Assembly (NCBI GenBank): GCA_020354645.1
Contig: CP070652.1
Span: 657,786 to 721,785, forward strand
DNA from: Deltaproteobacteria bacterium
Lineage (GTDB): Bacteria > Desulfobacterota > Desulfobacteria > Desulfobacterales > G020354645
Direction of reading: 5' to 3'
DNA length: 64,000 bases
The position numbers and the translations under genes were made by a program. Below, in pieces: positions 1-8,200 of the stretch. Under the pieces are notes generated by a model. It saw only the letters and a program-made list of their open reading frames with translations, ran no database searches and was not told the origin of the DNA. Numbering within the stretch: the stretch's first letter is position 1; the number at the start of each line of letters is the position of its first letter.

Positions 1-73
1 GGGCGACTTGCCCGGGCAAAACACGCATGCCTTTCAGGCAGATAAGCAGATGGCCTCGCGCAGCGACTGCTGG

Positions 74-102
74 TTTTGCCTCCGCAGGTCGCGGAGGCAA
101 AA
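74..102. repeat. Perfect hairpin with 12-bp stem
   Basis: TTTTGCCTCCGC (74-85) is the exact reverse complement of 91-102, separated by a 5-nt loop. It lies in non-coding DNA before the first gene. It may be a terminator for a gene left of the window or a dispersed repeat. The rest of 1-262 shows no gene that I recognise. Confidence 0.6.
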
Positions 103-262
103 GCCTGTGTCCGTCAGCGTCTGTCGAGCGAACGAAGTGAGCCCCGCAGGGCGGGATGCAAGCACGCGCGGTTAATTAAAAAACGCTAAAACTCAGCATG
201 CTATATTCAACAGTTTCTACCAACTAATTCGGAAGAGCCAAGTTTAAATACAGAGGTACCTA

Positions 263-898
263 ATGGGAAATATACCGCATGAAATTGCCGATAACCTTGA
301 AACCTGTAACGGCCAAATACTTTCAAAAGTTTTAGACAGCGTTAAGGGAGCCATTTCACAGGGCATATCACCGAATCAGATCCTGGAAGAAGGTCTGATG
401 GAAGGTTTAAATGGAGTCGGATTGAAATTTAAGGTGGGTGAAGTCTTTATTCCGGAAGTATTGGCGGTGGCAAAAACAGTTCATCTGTCAATGGATTTTC
501 TGCGGCCGCTTATGATAGGGAAAAAGGTGAAACACCGAGAAAAAATCCTGCTCGGCACCGTTCAGGGCGATCTTCATGACATCGGCAAAAACCTTGTGGG
601 CATTATGCTTGAGGCAGCCGGTTTTGAAATAATCGACATTGGCATCAATGTGCCTGCCGGCAAGTTCGTTGAGGCCGCAAAAGAGAACAACATTCCGATA
701 GCGGGTCTGTCGTCACTTTTGACGACGACGATGAATGAGATGAAAACAGTGATCGAAAAATTTAAATCAGCCGATTTGAAGACAAAAATCATTGTCGGCG
801 GTGCACCGGTAACCCAAGAGTTTGCCGATAAAATTGGAGCCGATGCCTATGCCGTCAATGCCGGTGAAGCGGTGGAAAGGGTAAAAAATCTTCTGTGA
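263..898 (+). CDS. Corrinoid (B12-binding) methyltransferase protein
   Basis: 211 aa, the usual size of cognate corrinoid proteins of methyltransferase systems (MtbC/MttC/MtmC-like family). Residues 1-90 match the helical cap domain and 95-210 the Rossmann-type B12 domain. The D103-x-H105-x-x-G108 motif, where His is the lower cobalt ligand, is clear, as is the downstream G-G-A-P segment. The protein would carry a methyl group on cobalamin between a substrate methyltransferase and tetrahydrofolate or CoM. No MttB/MtgB-type methyltransferase is adjacent, so its substrate cannot be assigned. AGAGG precedes the ATG. Confidence 0.88.
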   Translation: MGNIPHEIADNLETCNGQILSKVLDSVKGAISQGISPNQILEEGLMEGLNGVGLKFKVGEVFIPEVLAVAKTVHLSMDFLRPLMIGKKVKHREKILLGTVQGDLHDIGKNLVGIMLEAAGFEIIDIGINVPAGKFVEAAKENNIPIAGLSSLLTTTMNEMKTVIEKFKSADLKTKIIVGGAPVTQEFADKIGADAYAVNAGEAVERVKNLL

Positions 899-1015
899 TC
901 CTGATGAGTTGATGTTTTTTGCCATTTCCTTCGGCCAAACAGTTAGTATCCTGTCCCACATATAAGTTTAAAAAATCTTATAGCGATCTGAAAGCCATTT
1001 GGCATGGAGGATGAA

Positions 1016-1495
1016 ATGTCGGCTAAGCTGAGTACAAGTGCCCATAAAGTTCAAAAAGCCCTGGAGACCCTTGGCCTGGAGTGCCAGGTGGTAGAAATGG
1101 CAAAGACCACGCGCAGTGCCAAAGATGCCGCTCAGGCCGTGGGATGCCGGGTGGAACAAATCGTAAAATCACTGGTATTTAAAGGAAAACACTCCCAGAA
1201 GGCCATCCTGGTGGTTGCCAGCGGTGTCAACCGTGTAAACGAGAAAAAACTCGCCGAGTTCGTTGCCGAACCGGTGGAGATGCCGGATGCCGATTTTGTG
1301 CGGCAAAAAACCGGATTTGCTATCGGCGGTGTCCCGCCGATTGGTCACCCCAATCCTTTGGAGACTTTCATCGATGAAGACCTGTTGAAATATAGCATAA
1401 TTTGGGCAGCAGCCGGCAACCCCCGCGCTGTTTTTAAACTCACCCCCAGCGATCTCCAAAAAATAACCGGCGGCAGGGTAGTAAGCATCAAATGA
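1016..1495 (+). CDS. YbaK/EbsC-type aminoacyl-tRNA deacylase
   Basis: 159 aa from the chosen start. The whole chain matches the YbaK/ProX editing fold: conserved K in VKSLVFK, a central VNEKKLAEF segment, and the C-terminal GGVPPIGH motif with A-G-N-P. Such free-standing domains hydrolyse mischarged tRNA such as Cys- or Ala-tRNA(Pro) in the cytoplasm. An in-frame ATG lies 12 nt upstream at 1004, but GGAGG at 1006-1010 sits 5 nt before the ATG at 1016 and would lie inside the longer version, so 1016 is preferred. Which tRNA it edits cannot be read from sequence. Confidence 0.88.
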   Translation: MSAKLSTSAHKVQKALETLGLECQVVEMAKTTRSAKDAAQAVGCRVEQIVKSLVFKGKHSQKAILVVASGVNRVNEKKLAEFVAEPVEMPDADFVRQKTGFAIGGVPPIGHPNPLETFIDEDLLKYSIIWAAAGNPRAVFKLTPSDLQKITGGRVVSIK

Positions 1496-1500
1496 TAACC

Positions 1501-1622
1501 TAGAGTGATTCTCAAAATAATCTTCCGATTGCACAAGGTTTAGGCAGGGGATAAATTTTTGTCGACAAGCTGATCAACCGGGTGGTTCTAGATGACAAAG
1601 GGCTATTGCTGCCTGCTTTTGG
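1501..1622. repeat. Partial copy of dispersed inverted-repeat element
   Basis: The first 34 nt match the inverted right end of the element at 59995-60299 with a single mismatch. Similarity continues through the GTCGACAAGCTGAT block and the ACAAAGGGCT-TTGCTGCCTG block. Only one half of the element is present, so this looks like a truncated copy. A further 21-nt stretch at about 1641-1661 recurs with one mismatch near 21944. The rest of 1496-1803 has no credible gene. Confidence 0.75.
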
Positions 1623-1803
1623 ATAGCTGCAACAAGCACCCAATGGGTGAAGCGACAAGCGTCACTGAATGCTCAAACCCAGCATGTTGGGATCCAGGGT
1701 TGCACGATAGACCCGTAAAACGCCGGATTCTTCCAAGCGACGGATGCGCAATAATTAATCCAGGGATCGGTGCAATAATCCCGTTGCTTTTTCAAATGCG
1801 CAC

Positions 1804-3066
1804 TCAATGCAAATTTTCCGCCGCCACAACACCGATACCGGCGCAGGTGAGGGCATCAGCAGTTTTGTTAACCGATTTATGTTTTTCGATATAATTCCGC
1901 TCCAGCATCTCCATCAAACCCTTTTGGAGCACTTCAGACTTGGGCAGAAAGTAATCCATAATATCGGATGGGTGCTCAAGGGTCTCTTCAACCTCAGGTT
2001 CCCCGCCTTCATGCTTGGCCGCGATGTTTGGTACCTCTTTGGCCAATTCGACGAGCTCCTCGCGTCGATTATAGGGTTGTATCACGATGGATTTATGTGT
2101 TTCGGTAATGTGATGTTCGAAGCGGACGATGTGCTCCAGACCCAAAGCACGTCGAATCCAGGCTGCTTTTTTTATCGTGTCATTGTTGACCGAGTTTGAG
2201 AGGTTGAAACCAATCAGGGAAGAGGTTCCGTCGGCACGAGCGAACAATCGTGCCGTCATCAGCGTCCACAGAACCGAAAAAGGGTTATCCACTCCCATAT
2301 AGACCGAGATCTTGAATTCATTGTCCACGCCCATCTTGTGGATCAGATAGGCGGCCAAAATGGTTCCGGAATTGATATTGAGCACCTGACGGATGCCGTA
2401 TGTCGTGTAATAGTGAAGATATTCATCCAGCCACTTGATGGGATGATCGTTGGGTTGACCAATGCCGCCAAAATAGCCCGTGATCGTCTCAGGACCTCCC
2501 AGATGAAGGTTAGAGCCGTCTATGCCTTTGGTATCAAGGGTTTCCACGTAGGATGCCCCGATCACCTGCATGGCTGCTGCCACTGCCAGCGTATCCCCCT
2601 GGTCGGTGGTTTGCTCGGCCATATTGCGCACCCGAATGTAACGCCCGGGCATCAGCTCGCGTTTTTCAATGGCCCTTTTGGCCTGGGTAATCAGCCAGGG
2701 AAAGTATTGCATGGCACTGATTTCCAATGTAACCGCATTTTTTTGGTTTATCCGGACGGATGCGGCCTGCCGGCCCAACACCCGCCGGCGGTAATCCTCC
2801 AAGGAGACAAAATTGCCCTTCTCCTTTTGTTCCATGAGCCATTCAATCCCAGACAAATAGGGTGATTGTTCATCCGTGAGACGTTGCAACAAGTTATCCA
2901 AACTGCGGGCCTCCTCTGCTTTGCGGTTGACCTCGTCCGGCCCGCCATAACGTTCGATCAAGGCCGAAATCTGGTTGACGAGTTCATTGCGGGGATCAGT
3001 TAAAAGACCGTTGATCTCTTCTAAACGGTCCGGAGAGATCGTTAACGATTCTCTGAGATTTTTCAT
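1804..3066 (-). CDS. Unrecognised conserved-looking protein, 420 aa
   Basis: I do not recognise this family. The start is the ATG at 3066, preceded at 7 nt by GGAGG; 22 more codons are open upstream but have no ribosome site. The protein looks soluble, with no signal peptide or membrane segment. An N-terminal helical part (1-100) precedes a Gly/Ala/Asn-rich region (about 130-330) with repeated beta-strand-like stretches such as YVETLDTKGIDG, LHLGGPETI and SSLIGFNLSN, reminiscent of a TIM-barrel enzyme. A conserved-looking His pair (FEHHITETH) lies near residue 325. An enzymatic role is a guess from composition. Confidence 0.7.
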   Translation of the reverse strand: MKNLRESLTISPDRLEEINGLLTDPRNELVNQISALIERYGGPDEVNRKAEEARSLDNLLQRLTDEQSPYLSGIEWLMEQKEKGNFVSLEDYRRRVLGRQAASVRINQKNAVTLEISAMQYFPWLITQAKRAIEKRELMPGRYIRVRNMAEQTTDQGDTLAVAAAMQVIGASYVETLDTKGIDGSNLHLGGPETITGYFGGIGQPNDHPIKWLDEYLHYYTTYGIRQVLNINSGTILAAYLIHKMGVDNEFKISVYMGVDNPFSVLWTLMTARLFARADGTSSLIGFNLSNSVNNDTIKKAAWIRRALGLEHIVRFEHHITETHKSIVIQPYNRREELVELAKEVPNIAAKHEGGEPEVEETLEHPSDIMDYFLPKSEVLQKGLMEMLERNYIEKHKSVNKTADALTCAGIGVVAAENLH

Positions 3067-3195
3067 GATGGTTCCTCCTTTACCAGATTCAAAAGAGCCT
3101 TCGTCTGAAGACGATGCATTTTTTTTGAACACTTCAATTGTTTCAGTGATTGGAGAATTCTAATTTAGGATTTGTTTCGGTCCAACCTGGCGCAA

Positions 3196-3213
3196 CGGCA
3201 ATTTAAATTGCCG
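3196..3213. promoter_or_regulatory. Perfect 18-bp palindrome
   Basis: CGGCAATTTAAATTGCCG is a complete self-inverse in the non-coding gap between the 420-aa protein (its upstream side) and the end of the PilZ gene. It could be an operator for the gene reading left from 3066, about 130 nt away, or part of a weak terminator for the PilZ gene. No T-run follows. Confidence 0.4.
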
Positions 3214-3321
3214 AGGTTACAGCCGAACTAAGAAGGTTTCAAACATAGAAATTAACGCCTTGTAATCCAGGTCTGGCCAGGGGATTCCGTGCTTCGGATT
3301 TCGAATTTCCCGTTATCCGTT

Positions 3322-3864
3322 TTAGGAGATTATTTCGTAAACCTCCGCCATTTTCTCCGAGAAGGCCTTGATGATGTCCAGTTGATACCGGGTTAAGTAC
3401 TTGAATTTGACACCGATCCCCTGGGATCCGCACCAGACGATTTTACCGGTGAGTTTGAAGGGTTTTGGATGGGTCGGAACCGTAAAGCGCATTTTTATTT
3501 CTTGACCGGGGGGGAAGAGATTTTTAGTTTCGATGAATATGCCAAAGGCACTGATATCTAAAATGAAGCTTCTGTAATCGCGATTTTGAATCGTGTAATC
3601 GACACTCATTAAACAAGGTTTTCTGGAATACCCCCTTCTATCAATTTTACCGGGTTCCAATGCCATCCCTTCCAGTTTGTCCAGTAGAATATTCCGCTGG
3701 TCTTCGGTCATTTCCAGAATCAATTTAAACATCTGGATTGCAAAATTGTCGCCAAGTAACTGTTTCAAAAGTGTCAACAACTGTTCTTCGGAAATACTGC
3801 CGATTCTTTCGAACAGACGGGCAATGGAACTATATTTATCGGCTTGTTGCTCGACAGCAGCCAT
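3322..3864 (-). CDS. PilZ domain protein (c-di-GMP receptor candidate)
   Basis: 180 aa. The C-terminal half (about 80-175) is a PilZ domain: R-R-x-x-x-R (DRRGYSRK) followed by the D-x-S-x-x-G segment (LDISAFGIFI), the two c-di-GMP-binding elements, both intact. The N-terminal half is helical without a recognised domain. Translation probably starts at the ATG at 3864, with AAGGAG 7 nt upstream; a GTG six codons earlier overlaps that site. It would sense c-di-GMP, perhaps from the diguanylate cyclase at 57.5 kb, but a link is not shown. Confidence 0.85.
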   Translation of the reverse strand: MAAVEQQADKYSSIARLFERIGSISEEQLLTLLKQLLGDNFAIQMFKLILEMTEDQRNILLDKLEGMALEPGKIDRRGYSRKPCLMSVDYTIQNRDYRSFILDISAFGIFIETKNLFPPGQEIKMRFTVPTHPKPFKLTGKIVWCGSQGIGVKFKYLTRYQLDIIKAFSEKMAEVYEIIS

Positions 3865-4085
3865 GTTATTGCTCCTTGACACGATTAACCCTCAAATGGT
3901 CGTGAACAAAATGAAGATAGCGGCAGAGCAGTGAATGTTATTACCTGAATCTTGCATAAAAATTAATGAGAAGTTGGAATAATATTTACTTACAGCAGGT
4001 TGCGCCATTGCGTGAATTAAAATAGGATACTGATCAAGTAAAAAGGATGACTATCATTTAATCTCATTAATTTTCACCCTGCGGG

Positions 4086-4182
4086 CGAGTCGGAGGCTTC
4101 CATCTGCTGCGTTATTAACGGCTCGCAATAGTGCACTATGGCTTCGCCCTTAAATGCCTTGCATATGAAAGCCTCCGACTCG
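4086..4182. repeat. Long hairpin with nested palindrome
   Basis: CGAGTCGGAGGCTT (4086-4099) is inverted exactly at 4169-4182. The loop holds a perfect 12-bp palindrome, ATAGTGCACTAT (4128-4139). The hairpin sits in the 437-bp gap between the RNase gene and the PilZ gene, which otherwise contains no gene that I can see. Confidence 0.7.
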
Positions 4183-4301
4183 TGCAAAATCCAGGTATTC
4201 ATTATACCATTTTTTTGCTATTTGCTAAACCCATGCCGCAAAAAAGGGAAGAATATGATCATAACAGACAGAGGACTCTTATTTAGCGCTGAAATTTTTG
4301 T

Positions 4302-6308
4302 TTAGCCGATATAGACTGCCAGCAGGTCTTTCCTCGCGTTAACATGCTGTATGGTAATCTGGATGATATCTTCGGGAAGTAGATCAAGACCGCTGGAAAA
4401 GGGAAGGTCGCATTCAATCATGTATGCGGGTATAAGGATCCGATAATTTTTTCGACGTGTGAATAGGACAATGGCCTCCTCCTTATGACCGATGCATTTT
4501 TCAAGATATTTCAATATCCAGTACCGAAGGCGGTTTTGCTGTGTCCGCACCACGTTGCCGAGAGGCTGTTCGAGCAAGTTTATGATATTGTCTATCTGCT
4601 CTTGTGAATAAGGTGCTTCCATCCCAAAGATCGCTCTAATCTGACGCTGGGTCACCAAATCGAAATATTTTCGGATGGGAGATGTGGCGGTGATGTAAGC
4701 TTCCAGCCCGAGACCTGAGTGGTGCTCCGGCAGACTGCTTAAAACAAAACGATTCAAAAGTCTTCGTTGCATAATATTCTGAAACAGACTGCCTTCGTTA
4801 CCTTTGAATAAGCGTTCCTTGGGGGCCGGCTGGGAACGGTAAACGGCAGGTATGCCGCTTTCTTTCAGAAATTTTGCCATCAGACAGTTGGCCATGATCA
4901 TCAGTTCAGAGATTAACATCCTGCCCGGACTTTCGCGGTTAATTTTGTTGACGGTGATTTCACCATCAGCACCAATCCAAACATTAATTTCCGGCAGCGA
5001 TATGTGAACAGCCCCGGCATCCAAACGTGTCTGGCGGAATTTTAAGGCAATATCCCGGAGATGCGCGATATCCTCTCTTTCTTCCAGCAGCTGATTAACG
5101 TCATAGTAAGTAAATTGCTGTTTGACTTTTATCAGGCTCGGTACGATTTCATAATCAACAATGTCGTAAGAAGCATCCAAATTGACCATCGTGCTGATTG
5201 CCGGACGGAGTTCACCGGATTTCAAGCTGCATAGATCTTCGGCCAGGCACGGGGGCAACATGGGTATTTTCCCGTCAGGCAAATAAATGGAGCTGCCGCG
5301 AATGAAAGCTTCTTGATCTACTTTTTCATCCTTTTTGACAAAGTTTCCGACGTCGGCAATGTGGATGCCCAGACGATAATTATCCCGCGTACCTTCAAGG
5401 CTGATGGCATCGTCAAAATCAAGGGTGGCTTGACCATCAATCGTAATTAACGGAAAGGCCGTGAGGTCCTTGCGTTTAATATGACCTGAAATTATTTCTG
5501 GAGAACCGGCCGTGCTATCAACCAGGGCCGATGCACTTTCATTGACTTCTGCGGGAAACGTGACGGGTATATCGAATCGAAGGAGATCGACGTTCTCATT
5601 TTGATCCCAAATTCCAAGTTTAACCAGAACCGGGAAAATTTCATCGATCTCCCTGACGCCGGCTTTCACAAGCATTTCTCTTCCGATTGCAAAGTGTTGG
5701 CTTTCCTTTTCGAATAAATATATCGATTTCAAAATATCGACAATTTCAATCTTTTGCGCAGGCAACGGTTCGGACAATCGGTCATTATTCGTTAAGACAA
5801 GCTTTATCCATTCGGCTCCTTCTTCAATGATTTTGCTCCTCCGGGCAGCTTCTTTGGTCTGAGCAATATACCGGTCAACCTGCTCCACAGAATTGGGGAA
5901 AAACCCATCGGGGCTGAATTTAAAATAGAAGCGATCTTTAAAAAATGCTCTGAGGACCGCTGAGGCGTGATCATCGGTTGGACCGTTCGGAAAACAAAAT
6001 TCAGTCATCGTGGCCAGATCGATCCATTCTTGTTCGGTATTCAGCACCTCCCACAATTCTTTGATGTCTATATCACTGATTAATTGTTGGCGGTGATTGG
6101 CAATCTCCTTTAAATACTCAACCATTTTTTGTCTGCTCAGGGATGGATCCAACCGCGTTGCGTACCGATGCAGCAAGCGACTCGCCGAAAGGTTAACTTC
6201 GCGGTTGTTTTCGTTAAGCAGCCGTAGGCGTTGCTTTTTGACCTCCAAAACAACCGCACACATTATTTTCTGACGGTCAATATATTCGACCACACGTCCG
6301 GATTCCAT
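4302..6308 (-). CDS. RNB-domain ribonuclease (RNase II/R family)
   Basis: 668 aa. The RNB catalytic core is evident from about residue 290: ITIDGQATLDFDDAISLE carries the acidic Mg-binding residues, followed by RLGIHIADV and the LPDGKIPMLPPCLAEDLCSL segment. The region TATSPIRKYFDLVTQRQ includes the conserved late RNB motif. The first 250 residues look more like a divergent N-terminal region than a clear cold-shock pair, as in shorter RNase-II-like bacterial proteins. The enzyme would degrade RNA 3' to 5' in the cytoplasm. The gene is alone and divergent from the ABC exporter. No strong ribosome site precedes the ATG. Confidence 0.9.
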   Translation of the reverse strand: MESGRVVEYIDRQKIMCAVVLEVKKQRLRLLNENNREVNLSASRLLHRYATRLDPSLSRQKMVEYLKEIANHRQQLISDIDIKELWEVLNTEQEWIDLATMTEFCFPNGPTDDHASAVLRAFFKDRFYFKFSPDGFFPNSVEQVDRYIAQTKEAARRSKIIEEGAEWIKLVLTNNDRLSEPLPAQKIEIVDILKSIYLFEKESQHFAIGREMLVKAGVREIDEIFPVLVKLGIWDQNENVDLLRFDIPVTFPAEVNESASALVDSTAGSPEIISGHIKRKDLTAFPLITIDGQATLDFDDAISLEGTRDNYRLGIHIADVGNFVKKDEKVDQEAFIRGSSIYLPDGKIPMLPPCLAEDLCSLKSGELRPAISTMVNLDASYDIVDYEIVPSLIKVKQQFTYYDVNQLLEEREDIAHLRDIALKFRQTRLDAGAVHISLPEINVWIGADGEITVNKINRESPGRMLISELMIMANCLMAKFLKESGIPAVYRSQPAPKERLFKGNEGSLFQNIMQRRLLNRFVLSSLPEHHSGLGLEAYITATSPIRKYFDLVTQRQIRAIFGMEAPYSQEQIDNIINLLEQPLGNVVRTQQNRLRYWILKYLEKCIGHKEEAIVLFTRRKNYRILIPAYMIECDLPFSSGLDLLPEDIIQITIQHVNARKDLLAVYIG

Positions 6309-6442
6309 AATCTCGGATCATAACAATCGGTCTTTATAAAGTCAATGTGGGGATAAACACTATATCACTTGCGATTCTTTCATACTGCCATTATATTCAA
6401 GCATCCAGAATCAAGAGCGTCCCGTACCCGGATTGCATAAAT

Positions 6443-8200
6443 ATGACGGCCTCATCCTTAATAAAACCGTATTTTATCGAAAACCGGTTGCTAATTTGCA
6501 TCGGACTTATCAGTTTAATCATCGTTGATGTTCTGCAGCTTTTTATTCCTCGAGTTATTAAACGGGCCGTGGACGATTTAACCACGTTTCAGGTCGATTT
6601 GACGGCCCTGTTTATATACGCCCTCTACATCGCAGGAATTGGTTTAATGATCGGGGGCTTCCGCTATATTTGGCGCCACTGCCTTCTGGGAACTTCGCGA
6701 CGTGTAGAAGAAGGTATGCGCAATGTTCTTTTCGCCCACATCCAGATCCTTTCAGCCTCCTATTTTGATAAGGCCAAGACCGGCGATCTCATGGCCCACG
6801 CTACAAATGATATCCAACAGGTGAGAATGGCAACCGGGATGGGAATGGTGGCCCTGAATGATGCCATTGTGCTGGGTGCTGCGGCAATCGGTTTTATGGC
6901 CTATATCAACATAAAATTAACCTTGTTTGTCCTGTTTCCGATGCCGGTTATTGTTTTGGGCACCAAGTTCTTCAGTAAAAAAATGCACCGGCGCTATCAA
7001 GAGGTCCAGGCGGCTTTTTCGGATTTAACGGAAATCGTAAGGGAAAGATTCACGGGTATCCGCCTGATTAAAGCCTACAACTGGGAAAAGGAGGAAACCG
7101 GCAGGGTAGAAGAAATCTCAAGAAGGTATATCAATAAAAATATCAGACTGGTCAAGATCACCGGGACCTTTTTCCCCATGATGCTTTTGTTTACAAATTT
7201 AAGCCTGGCCATCGTAATCTATCTCGGTGGACGGCAAACCATCGGGCTGGTCATCACACCGGGTGACTTCGTGGCGTTCATAAGTTACCTGGGACTTCTG
7301 ACATGGCCGATGATGGCTTTGGGGTGGGTGACAAATCTGATTCAACGGGGAAGGGCCTCTTTAGACAGGCTGAATAATATTTTGCAGACGCAGCCGGAAA
7401 TTATTGACTCTCCCGGCGCGCATTCCCTCGAACGGGCCAAAGGAGAGATTGTTTTTGACAATATTGCCTTTTCCTACGGCCAATCGAGGGGATCAACCAG
7501 TATGCCGGTACTCTCAGACATTAATCTGCAACTAGCGCCGGGTAATATTATGGGAATCGTAGGCCCGCCGGGCAGTGGCAAGACTACCTTGTTGAGTCTT
7601 ATTCCCAGGCTCTATGATGTAACCGGGGGACGCATTCTGCTGGATGGCACAGACGTTCGCCGGCTTCAACTCAGCAATCTCAGATCGCAGATATCTTTCC
7701 TTTCTCAGGAACCGTTTTTATTCGCAGGAACAATCCGGCAAAACATCACGCTGGGCAATCAGCGTATCACCGAATCGGAATTAATCAGAGCTGCTGCTGA
7801 TGCATCGGTGTACGATACCATTCAAGCTTTTCCCCAGAAGTTCGACACCATTGTCGGAGAAAAAGGCGTTATCCTCTCCGGCGGACAAAAGCAGCGTATT
7901 GCCCTGGCGCGCGCCTTGCTGATGTCAACGCCGATTTTGATTTTGGATGACCCCATCAGCCAAGTGGATCTGGAAACCGGATCTGTGATTATAGACACTA
8001 TCCGTTGCATGGCCGGTTCCAAAACCATCATTATTGTATCCCACCGGTTGTCGGCTGTTCGATTCGCAGATACCATTATCACCCTTAAAGATGGACGTAT
8101 CGTTGAGTTTGGTAACCACGAGGAATTACTGGCGCTGGATGACTACTATGCAAAAACATTTCGCCTGCAAGAAATTGTAGAGGATGTAAATGCGAACTGA
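6443..8200 (+). CDS. ABC exporter half-transporter, degenerate NBD
   Basis: 585 aa from the ATG at 6443; a GTG 96 nt upstream (6347) gives an N-terminal extension with no family resemblance. An N-terminal six-helix exporter domain (about 15-310) is fused to an ATPase domain. Walker A is GPPGSGKTT and the signature is LSGGQKQRIALARA. Walker B is ILILDDP, so Asp replaces the catalytic Glu. This is typical of the non-catalytic partner in heterodimeric exporters such as the TmrAB/BmrCD type. The gene overlaps the next exporter gene by 11 nt, consistent with a heterodimer. The substrate is unknown. Confidence 0.9.
   Translation: MTASSLIKPYFIENRLLICIGLISLIIVDVLQLFIPRVIKRAVDDLTTFQVDLTALFIYALYIAGIGLMIGGFRYIWRHCLLGTSRRVEEGMRNVLFAHIQILSASYFDKAKTGDLMAHATNDIQQVRMATGMGMVALNDAIVLGAAAIGFMAYINIKLTLFVLFPMPVIVLGTKFFSKKMHRRYQEVQAAFSDLTEIVRERFTGIRLIKAYNWEKEETGRVEEISRRYINKNIRLVKITGTFFPMMLLFTNLSLAIVIYLGGRQTIGLVITPGDFVAFISYLGLLTWPMMALGWVTNLIQRGRASLDRLNNILQTQPEIIDSPGAHSLERAKGEIVFDNIAFSYGQSRGSTSMPVLSDINLQLAPGNIMGIVGPPGSGKTTLLSLIPRLYDVTGGRILLDGTDVRRLQLSNLRSQISFLSQEPFLFAGTIRQNITLGNQRITESELIRAAADASVYDTIQAFPQKFDTIVGEKGVILSGGQKQRIALARALLMSTPILILDDPISQVDLETGSVIIDTIRCMAGSKTIIIVSHRLSAVRFADTIITLKDGRIVEFGNHEELLALDDYYAKTFRLQEIVEDVNAN

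Noticed and set aside
1592-1894. Plus-strand open frame of 100 codons
   Set aside because: It covers repeat-derived sequence and runs into the opposite strand of the 420-aa protein gene. It has no ribosome site and no family resemblance.
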